From positions 634,902 to 698,901 of the forward strand of contig SSBO01000002.1 of NCBI GenBank assembly GCA_005281725.1: 64,000 nt of DNA. The letters are read 5' to 3'. A model generated the notes under the pieces. It searched no databases, was not told where the DNA came from, and saw nothing but the letters and a program-made list of their open reading frames with translations. The position numbers and the translations under genes were made by a program. This stretch comes from Wuchereria bancrofti (taxonomy: Eukaryota; Nematoda; Chromadorea; Rhabditida; Onchocercidae). Below are positions 35,801 to 48,755 of this stretch, piece after piece (the first letter of the stretch is position 1; each line of letters begins with the position of its first letter).

Positions 35801-38523
35801 TTTCGGAGGCAAAAGAAGAATGTTTGATAGCGAGCAAAATGCTTCTTTTATATAATTCTTCCAAAATTAAACTTTCAACTCCGCCTCTAAGCATTTTTAA
35901 AATTAAACTCTATATGTAACACTCATCCTGTTTTTTTTTTTAAATTAAATAGTTGTTATGCTTATTTCAAGAAATGAAAGAGAAGAAAATTTTTTTGGAA
36001 GAAAGAAAATGAAAAAATTTGTTCAATCGTTTAATTTGAAGTACTTACTATAGCATTACTACCTTTTACTTTCTTATTTTTTCTTTCTCATTTTTTTCCC
36101 AAAAAAACAAAAATTTTTTTTTTTTTTTTTGTTCTTTTTGACTCCATTATTTCATCTTAGTTAGCAAAAAAAAAAAATATTATTAGTAATTATTAATTAT
36201 CAATTAGCAATTATTAGCAAGAATACTTTTATAAGTTGCATTTATCAATACTTACTTCATTTTATTTTTATAACAAATTTTACACTTAGCAAAATTTGTT
36301 TTTATAATGATAATAATTTTAAATTAATAATGCAAAATGCATTATTATAAATAGATTTTATTATAAATTATCTGTAATAATTGCGCAATAATTTTTCAAT
36401 AAAGCTTTAAATCAAAATGTGTGACATTCTAATATATTTAGTTTGAAAACTTGCTCTTTTGCAAAGAAATGAATTGAATTGAAATGAAAGGATGGAACAA
36501 ACCTGTTATTGTGAATTTCAAAAATTGATCTTAAATCAAAATCGTCTATCTTACAACAATTTCAATTTTCCCTTTCTTTTCTCTCTTCCCTTTCCTTTTC
36601 CTTTATTCTATATTTCATTCATTTCATTTTTTTTTTTCTTCGCTTTTACTTTATACAAAACTTTTACTTTATTTTATGCTTCATTTAGCATTTTTATCAA
36701 ATAATGTAAATTGATTTTTTCTCTTTCCTATATTTTTTATCAATTTATTACCCAAAAAAAGTTATTTAATTTAAAATGCGCCATTTCAATTTCAATTTTA
36801 GATCTAAAATTCTTATTTTATATTTTAATATATTTTGGATTTTTTAAATTATTTCATTTTTTTTTTCAAAAGAAATGTTTGAATTCCAGTTTTTCATTTC
36901 TTCTCATTTAATTTTTGAAACATTCCTGTAAGCATTAAAATATGTGCCATACTTCAAATGAATTCTTTCGCTTCTTTTTTTTTTTTGCCTCTTTTATAAA
37001 AATTAAAATTAGGTTTGCGTAAAATTTTTATGATAGTTGTATGTGTCGTTGTTTGCTTTAATTTTTCGTTAATTCCTGTTCAATCATTTGCTTACCTTTC
37101 ACTTATTGCATTAATTATCATTCAATGTGTTCCACATCGAATAGCTTTCATTTGAAGTATAAATATTTTAAAAAATAATTTTTGAAATGGAAAAAATCTA
37201 TGAAACACTTTTGTCACACTCTGGCAGTTATAAAATGTTTTTTTTTTTTTCATTTAAGAAATGACTTTTAATGCATCGTAATATTTGCATATTTTTTTAA
37301 TCTGAAATTTACCACTATTATTTCCTACTTTCCCTTTTTTCCTGAACTGATCAAAGTACTCGAGAATAATTTATTTGATTTAGAATATTAATTTCGTTAT
37401 AATTTAAATAGATCTCTTTGCTCATTTTATCATACATTGTGAATTCAAATCTTTCAATTGCTGATAATTTTACGATGATTCTTCAAAATTTTTTTTTAAT
37501 CAATTAACTTAGTTTATAATATCAGACAAATTCATTAGGACTAGTTTTAAAAAAAAAAAATGAAAGATCGATGATAACATTGACTACAGAAAAAGAAAAG
37601 AGGTCCCTAAACTTATAACCTAATAACAAAAAAGATGTAATGGATTTGAAATAAATTCAAATAAAATGTTAGTTATACAATTTTTTTCTTCAAATAAGCA
37701 AATTTCACGGAAGAATTAAGAAATCAGGTGTGAATCCATGAATAAATTAAATACAAATATCGTCAAATACAATTATTTAGTTGAACAATTAATTCCAAAC
37801 TATAAGATTAATTAAATTGCTAATAAATACGTAAATGAAACGAATTCACATAAGAAGAAATGAAATAAATATGTTTAAAAATTGTTCATAAATATTCAAA
37901 ATTCGGACATTTCAAGTTTAATTTAAAATGGAAACAAAATGATAATTCATGATTGAATGGTTGCATAAGGGAAAATTAGTTAATAATGAAGGAATTAAAT
38001 AATTAACTTAATTACGCAATCATTTCGCTAATGAATGAATGAATGGATATTCAATTTTAGAATCAATTTTGATCAAATTTCTATGTGATTTTTCGAAAAT
38101 TTACCTTAAAAACATATGCAAATTTCAAATTATTTAGTTCCTAATCAAGATTACCTAATTAATTAATTCTCATATAAATTAGTTTTAATGAAAATGATTT
38201 TTTTTAAATTAATAAATTATTGGCTTAGTTTTTTTAATGTTTCATGAGAAAAAATTTCTGCGATGAATCACTGGTACCTCTGAATTAATTACAGATGCAT
38301 GAACTCGAGAACGAACCTGAAAAAATGTATTCAATGCACGAAATTATTTTAGTGATTATTAATTTTTAATTGATTATTATCACTATTATCATTTCATCAT
38401 TATCATTATTACTATTCATCATACTTTAGGTAAATTAAAAAGTAATTATAGTAAAGTGATAAAACGATTGCTTTAGGTAAATTTAAGGTGTAACTAAATA
38501 TACTATCTCTATTTTTTTTTTTT
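29844..38523. other. 8.7-kb intergenic region between the tyrosinase genes
   Basis: AT-rich DNA with many poly-A/T runs and a TTTATTTATTTATTT tract at ~35098-35120. I found no exon with splice support on either strand; the open frames are low-complexity translations. It must hold the promoter of tyrosinase copy 1 (right of 29843) and the 3' flank of copy 2 (left of 38524). Confidence 0.6.
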
Positions 38524-41500
38524 TTAGAAATTAATAATAACCGATATTGGAATTGGACATGAAATATTTTTTGGAGTGTTACAAAAGTGACATGTTTGAC
38601 GACAATTTTCTTCCATAAATTGATCCGAATCACCTCGACACTGACCATCAATACTCCATTGCCTGCAGGCGACATGACGATCAGTACATTCTGAAATGTT
38701 TATTTTCATTTCAAATATTATCAAAAAAAAAAAACTAAAAGCAAAGAAAAAAAAAGTAAAATAAAACCAAGAAACATTTCAAATTTTTATAATTTCTTAT
38801 CATAGCTTTTCTAAATCTACAAAAAATTTACAAAAAAAAAAAAAAGAAAAGAGAAGAAAGAAATAATAATATGGTTATGTCATTTTTGTTCCCTTAATTA
38901 TGCTATAATAATTGATTGTAATAATTTTAATGATTGCTTTCTATTTTTTTTTTTTTTTATGATTAGCATAATTAGCAAAAAGTTACCATTGCTAGTATCA
39001 AATGTAGAATTGCAAATGTGACATGCAGCGCGACAATATTGCTCCATGTAATTACGATTTTTTCTGCATTCACCTAAATTAGCCCAAGCTTCACAGCATG
39101 GATGTCGATTGAAGCAATCCACAAATCGTTGTTGAATTTCTGTTTGTGAAATTTCTCTCTGTTGCAATCGTGAGAGACGTGTTTGTGGCACAAAAGGCTA
39201 GAAATATTTGATAGAAAGTCCAATTTGTACTTCAAAAAGAAAAAAAAACCGCTAAATATTTTAAAACAATGTCAAATTTTATAATATTATTATTTTTCTA
39301 GAAAAATAAAATCTAAATTTTTAGAACTATAAATTTTTTAAGTAAGCAATTTAAAATAGTGAGTGAAGTTTTTCGTTTTTTTCTTTTTTTTTGCGCTAAA
39401 TATTTTAAACAATGTCAAATTTTATAACATTATTTTTCTAATTTTTAAAACTATAAATTTTTCAAGTAAACAATTTAAAATAGTGGGTGAAGTTTTTCGT
39501 TTTTTTTTTTTTTATTTGCAAAAAATAAAGTACCGCTGGTGTTGGACCTTCTACACATCGTCCCATCTGACAAACACCATCAAAACAAGCATCAAAACCT
39601 TCAAAACCGACACATAAACCATTTAGTTTAATTTTAGTAACACAATGAGCAATGCCACGAGTATCACAAAATAGATACGGTGTACCACAAGTTGGAATTT
39701 CCGCGGTACAACCAGGACGTGGTGCAAATCGATACATTTGATCGGTGTACATATTTGATAAACCTGAAATAATTTTCACTTTTTATAAGTTAATAAATTT
39801 TGAAAAGCAAAAAAAAAAAAACTTTTGTTATAAAATATATTTGCAGAATATTTTATGAAATATTAACTTATGTGTATCAAATAATTGAAATCTATTTCTC
39901 TGTAGATTAAAATTTTGAATTATTTGAAAAAATTCAAGAAACTTTTCAAACTTGAATTTTAAATTTTATACTAACCATTTTAATTATCTATTTTAAACAA
40001 TTCAATTAGATATAAATGTTTCCACCTTTTTTTATCGCTTACATTATATTTTCATGCTAATTACAAAATTTCACCAGTCATTTAATACTTTTTTTGATTT
40101 GATTAATTTTCAATTTGAAAAAAAATTTTCCATCTGTCTTCTTCTGAAATACCTATTAAAATATTTTCTTTCTCTGAGTGCTATTTGTTTACATTTAAGC
40201 ATTTTCCTTGTGTGATTATTCATTCATGCACATTTCCCCAATAACATCTTTCATTTCTATCAACTGTTTGATAAATAATTTGGTTGTTATAATTTTAAAA
40301 TTAAATTGAACTATTTGGAAAAGATTGGTTCCATTTGCTTCCTTTCATTGAAACCACTCATTAAAACTTTCCCTTTCTCAAAATTGGAGCGCTATTTGTC
40401 TAAACCGGTTCTTGCATCGAATCATGTTCTTATTTTTATGACATCATAAAATTTGTTAAAATTAATTAGCAAATATAAAAATATAACTTAAAACAAGAAT
40501 ATTGTTATGAAAAAAAAGCAAAAAAAAAAAAAAAGAAAAGAGAAAGGAAAACATGCCATCTCGATTGAAAAGAGTGAAAAATGGTCGCATTAATGCATAA
40601 CTGAAATGTTGTGGATCAGCGCATATTGCTATATCTGGTGGATATTCCTAACAAAAATAAATAAAATAAATAATTCTTTTCTTTAAAAAAAAAAGCAGAA
40701 CTTTTTTTTAGTAAAATTTTTTTGTTAAATTTATTAAATTTCAAAAATATTTGGTCATCGTAAGTGAACAAATCATTAGAATTTTATAATACATTATTAT
40801 TATTTTAATTATCTTAAATTTACCACAATAATATTTTTATCAATGATATTTTAATTTTCTTAACATTATCACAATAATATTTTTATCAATGAATGAAGAA
40901 AAAAAAAAAAAATTGAACTAATTCTCGAGACCACATCGGTTGAACATTCTGTCGCCATAATTCCCAAATGAAATCAACAAATGCATGATGAGAAAAGAAT
41001 ATCGGATCATTAGATGATTGTTCCGGTGGTTTCATATGACCGCCAACCCAGAGATGAACATTAGAATGTGAATATTCTAATGCACCATAATTTACCGGAT
41101 ATGGACATCCTGAAAAGTAAATAAATAGAAATTGTTTCAAAATTTTTGTACAATCTGATCATGTATCATTATCATATTTAATTTAACTGATTTTTTCTTT
41201 TTTTTTTTAAATTTATACATGAATGTATGTAATTCAACTTTGTACCAAATATGGACATCCTGAAAGGAAAATAAAAATTGTTAAAAAAATTTTGTACCTT
41301 ATTTTTATTCCACTTTAAGAAATTAAATAATTTCATACAGATAGCTTTGTCAAACTTCATGTTAACAACGTGATGTTTATTTTGAACAATTTTTTCAAAT
41401 AAAAAAACTTCGAGATAGATTTTGTTACGAATACATTTATTTAAAAAAAATCTGATGAAGTATCATTATCATATTTAATTTAACTGATTTTTCTTTCTCA

Positions 41501-43363
41501 AATTTATACATGCATGTATATAATTCGACTTTAAAAACAAAAAATAATTTAAGTAGATTTAATAAAAAGTTATTTAAATAAATTTAGAAAAATTTTATAT
41601 CAAAGAAAAAAGAAAAAAGAAAACCTTGCATTGGTGCAGTATATGAGAGAATATTTTCAATTCTATTTTGCTCCATTACTTGTTGTATGCTCAATTCTGT
41701 GAAAAGCTGTCCTTCTCGGCCAAGATTTCTAGAAATAAAAGAAAAAAATTTTTGAAAAAAACTAAGCGCTAATTATGCTTAATTATTAAATTGTTAATTT
41801 CGCATACAATAACATACTATTAAACAAAATATTGCAAACATTTGCAGCAATTAATTAATTAATTAATTGATTTCTTAGTATAACTATTAACCTCATTATA
41901 GTACTTCGTCCATCGAGCGTATTCCAATATGCAAATGGACCATTGATGACATTACCGAAGAAATCAGTTTCACCCATGAAAAATGGACTAAAAAAAATAG
42001 AATCACTCGGATTCGGCAAATAGCTATCCAGAACGGAATCCCAATACGGTACAGAAACTGATGGATCAATGAGTCGAAGTGCAATTTCAAATCTAAAAAT
42101 GGAATTAAATTTTAAAAATTTGGATCATTTTAATATAATTTGGAAAAATGAAAATTACTGATTTTGCTGTTAATTGGTTAACAATTAATGAGCAGGCAGC
42201 TTCAAGCAATATTCAGTATAAAATTTTGTGTTTGTTGATATTTATGATGAAATAAAAACTAAGTCAATAAAAATACCTTTTGATATATTCACGGTGCCAT
42301 GGCAGGAAACCGGGTCCGGAATGTGCTCCACCTCTTGCACCAACCTTAAACATGAAATCATTAACATACATGCAATTCTCGTGAAAATGAATTTCTAAAA
42401 ATAATTGAATTTTCATCACATTGTTATCATTTCCAACAAAAGTGACTGATTTTTTTTTTAATTTTTGAACATTTTACTATTACACTCAAAAAAATTTCAT
42501 CAAAGTTTAAATTAGCTCTTTTTTTTTACATTATTGTCACTTTGATGCAATCATCTTTATGAATTAATTAATTTCCTGTTTTAAAAAGGTCAAAAAAAGG
42601 TCAACTAACTGATTGATGTTCCATGCTAATCCGATCATATTCTCCTCTTTGCTTCAACACTCTAAGTGCATTATGATAACGTAATCGTTCTTCTTCGGTA
42701 AGCATCCGATATTCCTTCCGGTATGCCATTGTTAAAATTTGACCATTTCGTAGTACACATTGATTTTGTGGATCGATGCCACCCTGTAGAAAAATTTGCA
42801 GTTTAATTTAAATTTGAAATAAAAAAAGCAATAATATTGGTAATTTTTAATTAATATGAAATAAATCTGAAAAATAATTTGAAATTTACAAGTCTGATAA
42901 GAAATTTATTTACCGCGAAATATGGACAGAGACAGGTAAGTGTCATGCAATCATATGGATTACTTGCAACTTGACCTCTTGAACCTGGCATTACTATACC
43001 AGGTCTCAAGTGTTTCGGGATACCAGGAGGATGAATGATAACTTGAGCTTGTTGTTCGAAATTTCTCCGTGAATTATTCGCTATTCTTTGAAGCTAAAAA
43101 AAAAATGAATGAAGAAATTTTTTTAATTTTTGAAAAAATATCTTAGAGTAGAAAATTTTAACTGTGAATTTTTGAATATACTATATATAATTGCCATGTT
43201 GCTGTTTAAAATAACTAACATTTAAACATGTCGTACGAATTGCTAATGTTGGTGCTTGGTCACAATTTTCAAGGAAACGACTTGATGCTTGGCTAATTTG
43301 GATTTGGCCAAAAATAACTTTTGCAACGAATGTTAAACAAATGAATAGTGGTATTAGCCACAT
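38524..43363 (-). CDS. Tyrosinase with two C-terminal ShKT domains (copy 2)
   Basis: Eleven exons on the minus strand (43363-43220, 43093-42914, 42783-42610, 42344-42277, 42092-41892, 41728-41625, 41109-40919, 40647-40557, 39763-39534, 39197-38987, 38690-38524) give 586 aa. Intron positions and phases match copy 1 throughout, which shows tandem duplication. A signal peptide ([19 protein letters not shown]) is followed by CuA His near 164, 174 and 183 ([16 protein letters not shown]) and CuB His near 305, 309 and 332 (HSNVH, SHHAFVD, with the His-His pair intact). A Cys-rich linker and ShKT domains at ~489-523 and ~533-568 follow. It is expected to be a secreted copper phenoloxidase of cuticle or eggshell. 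Exon 8 ends at a GC donor (GATG|GCATGT); the GT alternative breaks frame. Introns 6 and 9 carry tandem duplications. The ATG lies 6 nt after a TTTTAG acceptor. Confidence 0.9.
39249..39514. repeat. Tandem duplication in intron 9 of tyrosinase copy 2
   Basis: Two ~130-bp units share CGCTAAATATTTTA, ACAATGTCAAATTTTATAA and GTGAAGTTTTTCGTTTTTT in the same order. They lie immediately 3' (on the gene's strand) of the donor of exon 9. Confidence 0.8.
41093..41534. repeat. Duplication of a splice acceptor region in intron 6 of tyrosinase copy 2
   Basis: The start of exon 7 and its acceptor (ATATGGACATCCTGAAAAG on the plus strand, ~41099) reappear at ~41248 as ATATGGACATCCTGAAAGG. An intronic block with TATCATTATCATATTTAATT at ~41164 reappears at ~41463. 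The second acceptor leads only to a few codons and is probably a decoy. Confidence 0.75.
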
Positions 43364-46300
43364 TAGAATCTAAAATTTGAACATTAAAAATTTAATATTT
43401 ATTTTCATGAACTTTATCAAGAAAACAATTTTAGCACTTTTTATTGCGAAAATTTAATGATGATTTCTTATGGAAATTATCAATAAATATTCTGTTAGCA
43501 GGTTTTGGAATTCTTTTTTCCTCTTCTATGCGAATTCAAATACATTTTTATTTGAGTTAGTAATGTTTTAACGATAACAAACTTGAAAAATAATTATAAA
43601 TATAATTTATTAAAAACTAATTATGTTATTAATTAAAAGGGAAAAGATTTTAGTATAATTTGCACGAATAATTTCAGTTTGAAAATTTAACCAAAAATAT
43701 TGCAAGTGGCACTAGATTTAGCAAAAATTTACAAATTATATCATTGTCTGCTGGAAAGCTTGAATAATTTTAAAAACTTCTAGTAATTAAGTAATTCTGG
43801 AAGTATGAAAATTAGTAGACTTTAAAATTATCATTGCTTAAAGAAAAGTTTGCCAAAAATTCTGCAATAAAAGTGGATTAAAGCAATTATTTTTCATATG
43901 ATTTTAAACATTTGTCTTCTTTAATTTTTCTCATTGAAAATCAAAAAAATAAAAAAATAGAGGAAAATAAAAATATCTTTTTCTAACAAAGTTAGAAGCC
44001 AAGTAATTTTGTTATAATTCATTGTTATAATGAATTGTTATAATAATTCATACATTTTATGAATTATTATAACAATTTTTTAATGAAATGAAAATGTAAT
44101 GAAATATGTAAAAGTTCGGATTTGAACGTAACTAAATGAAAAATGGAAATTTTTTAATGCTCCAAAATTATTATATTAGATGTAGTCATAGGGTAATATT
44201 TTTATCAAATACTGAATGCTAATAACAGTGACAAATTTTAGTATTTTAATATATGAAACAAAATTTCACACTAATTTTTAAGAAAATTTTAAAATTTATA
44301 AGTTTTTTAAAAAATTTTTAAAAAGTTTGAATACAACTCTTTGAATGGCACTGCTAATTTCATATTTGGAAATACTTAAAATACAATAAATTAGCATAAT
44401 TTCTTTTTTCCCTTTCTTCTTAATTTAATTAGTTAATTTAATTGAAAAATTTAATTAATAAAAAAAGATAATGTAATATTATCCATATAACATTAAATTT
44501 CAAACTTTTCCTCAAGAAAATTGCTGAAAATCACAAATCACAAAACAATAAATGATAATATAATAATTAGCTTATCAATGTGATAAATTTAAATTTATCA
44601 GTTGTTGACATGTCGTTGCTAAATGATGTAGCACTGAATTTTGATGGCACTTAGGATGATTCTCAAATTTCCTTTTATATACCATTGCTTGTTTTCATCT
44701 ATGCATGCATGCTTATGTATGTGTCTGTCTGTGTCTGTGTATGCCTGTGTATGTATTGAAACATATCTGAAATTTATGATAGTTTTTTGTGGTCCGGAAG
44801 AAATCAAGTTCTTTCTCGGACCTACTGAAATTATAATGAATTTAAGACATACATTGAAAAAAAAGAAAAAGAAAAAAATTCCCTCATGGAAAAGAAACGG
44901 GAAAAAGAGAGGGAGGAATAGATGAAAAGAAAGTAATCATTAAGAATGCAATTATTATATATAAAATAATTGGAAGAGTTAGAGTATTAAAGAAGTTCAT
45001 AATTGATGGAAAAATATTTTCTCAAAAATTTACCACAAAAACATTACGAAAGAAAAAAAAAATGAGAGAAAGGGTGGAGAGATAGAGAGTAGGTAAAGAA
45101 GAAGGGAAATTTTCACATTTCAATGTCAATTTTTCTCCTTTTTTAAAAAAAGTTTTTGTATGTTTGAAATTTTTTTTTTGCTATGTTTGTTGTTGCTATG
45201 GTTAAACATGCTAAATATTTCATATTTTAATTTTAAATTAATTTGCACAAAATTTTGATGACATTCAATTTGAACAAGCTTAATTTATTTTCCATTTCAC
45301 AGCAACAATTTCGATTTGAACAAATTTTATTCTAGGTTTAGATGCTTGTAAACATTAATTTTTAATTGATTTTTGATTGACATATATGATTTTATTCGTT
45401 TTTATTTTCTTTTCTCTAGCACAGATCAATTTAACTTTTTCTGTTTTGCAGTTCATGACAGAATTTCGAAATTGTAATATGGTTAATTGCGAATTTGAAT
45501 TGAATCACTGACTTTAATTGGAAATGGAATGATAAGCATTTAAGTCAATTTCATTTGGAAATTGCAAAACTTAATTGTGAAAATATACGATATTTTGGAG
45601 CAGAAATACGATATGGTAATAATTCCACAATTTCTAATATGATATTTCTTTTTTTTTTTTTTAAATTAGAGATAAAAGGAAAATCATTAAGTAACAAACT
45701 AATAGAGAAAAAAATTTCCCTTACTTTTTTTGCCCTTATTTTTAAATTTTCTCAAAAATTTTAAAAAATTTAATTTTTTGTTGAATTATATCAATTAATT
45801 GTTCAACTAATATAGAAAGGTTGCTTTTTTTCAAAATTTTCTATCTTTTACATAAAATTTATTATAAAAAAATGCTCTTTTCTATCTGTAATTCTTTATA
45901 AAGTGGAATTTTATTTTTTTTTAATGCAAATATTATTGAAATTTCAAATATCGTTGTGAAAAAAGGTAAGTATTAGCCGAAGATTGCCTTACTGATAAGT
46001 TGTATTGCAGAATATAATATCTTAAATTTTTTTAGATGATGAAAAGGAAAAGTAGCAAATTAATTTTTTAAAAATTACCGCTTCAGTTCACTTTTAATTT
46101 ATATACCTTTGTACTCTAAAGAAAAATCCTAGATTTGAACATCTATTTTCTTTTTAAATCAATCACTCATCAGGTAATTTCATTTCGAGTCGATTTGGAA
46201 TATAAATTTTGAATATTCAAGAATTGATTTAGAATATAACTTTCACTTTACTTTACTTTCCTGACTATCTGTGTGCAAATCTTTTTTGCTGCAAAAGAAA

Positions 46301-48317
46301 GAAAAAAACCAATGTAATAAATTGAAATCTTATAATTTCCAGTAATTAACTCCAATTAATCCTTTTACAATTATCGTAGACAAAATTGACAGCATTTATT
46401 TGATAACAAATGAAACGAATGGTTTCATTATAATTTCATCAAATTACATCATCAATAAATGAAATCTTTCATTTCGCTTCATTTCTCTTTTTTTTTTTCT
46501 TATAAATTATTTCAGATGACAAACTTACTCGTTTTACTTTTTTATATACTTTTTTATTTTATTTTTGCAATTGCTCAATTAAAAATCTGATGTGGAAAAA
46601 AGTGAATCAATCGTTGCCACTTTCCCTTTTTTTCCTCCCACATTTTGATTAAGAAGCTTCTTAATTACCTGAGGACATTTATATGCATGTCTACGTATAC
46701 AACATTAAATGTCAAAGCAATCAAAAAAGAAATTAAATTTTGAACGAAGTACTTTTTTATTTTACTTAGAACGGAACGATTTTTGTTCAATTGGAACCAA
46801 CCATAACTTCTCGTTTACAGAACTTTGTATTTCAATTTTTATTTCCTTTTTTTTCTTTAAATAAAAGCAAAACTTTAAAAGGTGCAAATTAAATTTCAAG
46901 GAAAATAAAATTATAAAACGAACGATTAATGAGGCGCAAACTGGTGCCATTTTATCTTCAACCATTGCCTTTTCAATTTGTTACATAATGAAAGTGAAAT
47001 TTGTGTATGAATGCAACTTTTCTTTAGTGACTAATAGAAAAAGATGCAGTCAAAATGATCGTTTTCAAATTTTTGCAGAGTTTATGATTTACCTTTTAGT
47101 AAACACTTTTAAGAATATTGCTAAATTTTCTTTCTAATATAAAATTGTGGTGAAATAATCGTAAGTACAACTTGTTTTCACACCAAAGTTTTCCATTTTT
47201 TTTTTTAAATTTTAGTAATGCTTCAATATTACAATATAACAAAGGAACGACGAATGAAGATGAAAAATGCCAGTAACAACTTTTTAAACTACTTTTTGAT
47301 AAAAAAAAAACGAAATATATTAATTTTTAGATTACCTTATTTTATTTTTACATATATTTTTACAATTTTTAGATTACCTTATTATTATTTAATTTATGTT
47401 TCCCGGAAAATAACTTTCAAAATTAATGAAATCTCAAACAAATTTTTTGGAAAATATTGACTTGCACGACTATGTCGAAATCTTATCAACTATTAGAATA
47501 GGTAATTAATGAAAATGATAACCTATAAATAACGGATGCATAACAGAATACAGTGATCTTTAACCTACAGTTATCTCTTTAACAATCAGTATAGAATAAT
47601 AAACATCAATTGCATGAAATTTGATATTTCTTAGGCCTAAACTATTTTCAAATTTTAAGTTTACTTGTAAAATTTGAAATCTATTCACTTATTCGTGCTT
47701 TATGCTTCTTATTTCTTTCTCTGAAAATCTGGAATTTGTGTACGACTGGCTGGAGGCATTTACCAATCTGAGGTAATTCGCATTATGCTTATAATCAATG
47801 ATCAGTTCTACTTCATTTCTGGAGTTGTCAGTTTATTGATGTTTCATTTTCAACATAATTACCGGATTGTAACATTTCATTAAAAAATGTTTACACGAGA
47901 ATATTGTGTAACCGTTAAATCATTCCATTAATAAATGAAATTACTTCATTAAATTTTAAACCTTGTTCTGCTCTGAAATTTCGTACAAGAAATGCCGCAG
48001 GGCAGGAATATGAGAGTTAGATGGCAACTTGCCTCCTACTACGAAAACATTAACATTTCAAGCATTCTTTTAAATTTCACTCTTTTCTCGAAAACTTTTT
48101 AGCCTTTTTTAGGGTTTATAGAATTAGTGCTAAGCACGTATATTTTCTTGATTGCCTTCCGGATGTCCCTAATTTTTTTGAATTCATGCGGACAGCTGCA
48201 AAACTCTACAGTTTTCCGATTTGGTACTAAAAAGAAAATCACCTCATACACTTTTCTCATTTTTTTTTTACCTACCATGAAATGATTTGGTAAAACTTCT
48301 GATGCAATTGTCATACA
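43364..48317. other. Long gene-poor region, left part
   Basis: Upstream flank of tyrosinase copy 2, then AT-rich DNA with a TG-rich tract at ~44700-44760 (GTATGTGTCTGTCTGTGTC) preceded by ATGCATGCATGC. No supported exon. The frame at 47218-47460 is lysine- and isoleucine-rich low complexity. Confidence 0.5.
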
Positions 48318-48318
48318 G

Positions 48319-48755
48319 GTAGAATCACAAACAAAAAATGGAACGGTGATTTTTGTTTTCCAAGTATTTTGCTATTATCTGTGTTACTGTGATCCGGAAA
48401 ATGCTCAAAAAATAAGCTTAATTGAACAGATTGCTAAGAGCAGCAAAAGGATACTAACAATATATCATCGATTACAAAAGGAAAGTGAATACGAACTTGC
48501 TAAAGGTGCGAAAGGTATGGAAGCTTCAGCAGAACATCGAGTGCAGTATTTCCGGAATATTACGAATTAGACGCTTTCTGCGATAATTCCGCTTACTTCC
48601 ACGTTGCAGGAAGAAACAGAACAGAGATTATTAACGGTGAAAGAAATGATCTTACAACAATGTCGAATATCGATGGTAGAGGAAGTACAGCTTTTTTGAG
48701 GGAAGCAACAGATAATATGATGCAAATAAACTTCGAGTTGTCGCGATATATTTAA
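48319..48755 (+). pseudogene. Possible two-exon coding remnant, unidentified
   Basis: A TCATACAG acceptor is followed by an open stretch 48319-48514 (contains CDPENAQKISLIEQIAK and KRILTIYHRLQKES) ending at AAAG|GTATGG. A GTTGCAG acceptor leads in frame to 48610-48755 (contains NDLTTMSNIDGRGSTAF), which ends at TAA. The composition looks coding: little low complexity and mixed polar residues. No family is recognised, no ATG exon is found upstream, and the proposed intron is also open in the second exon's frame, so a frameshifted single-exon remnant is equally possible. It could be an exon of a gene I cannot assemble or a decayed mobile-element ORF. Confidence 0.3.

Noticed and set aside
44619..44925. 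Overlapping frames on both strands rich in His, Thr and Cys
   Set aside because: They derive from the TG-rich microsatellite at ~44700-44760.
48099..48314. 71-codon minus-strand frame next to the coding-like island
   Set aside because: No splice support or recognisable family, and it lies against the more plausible plus-strand frame.
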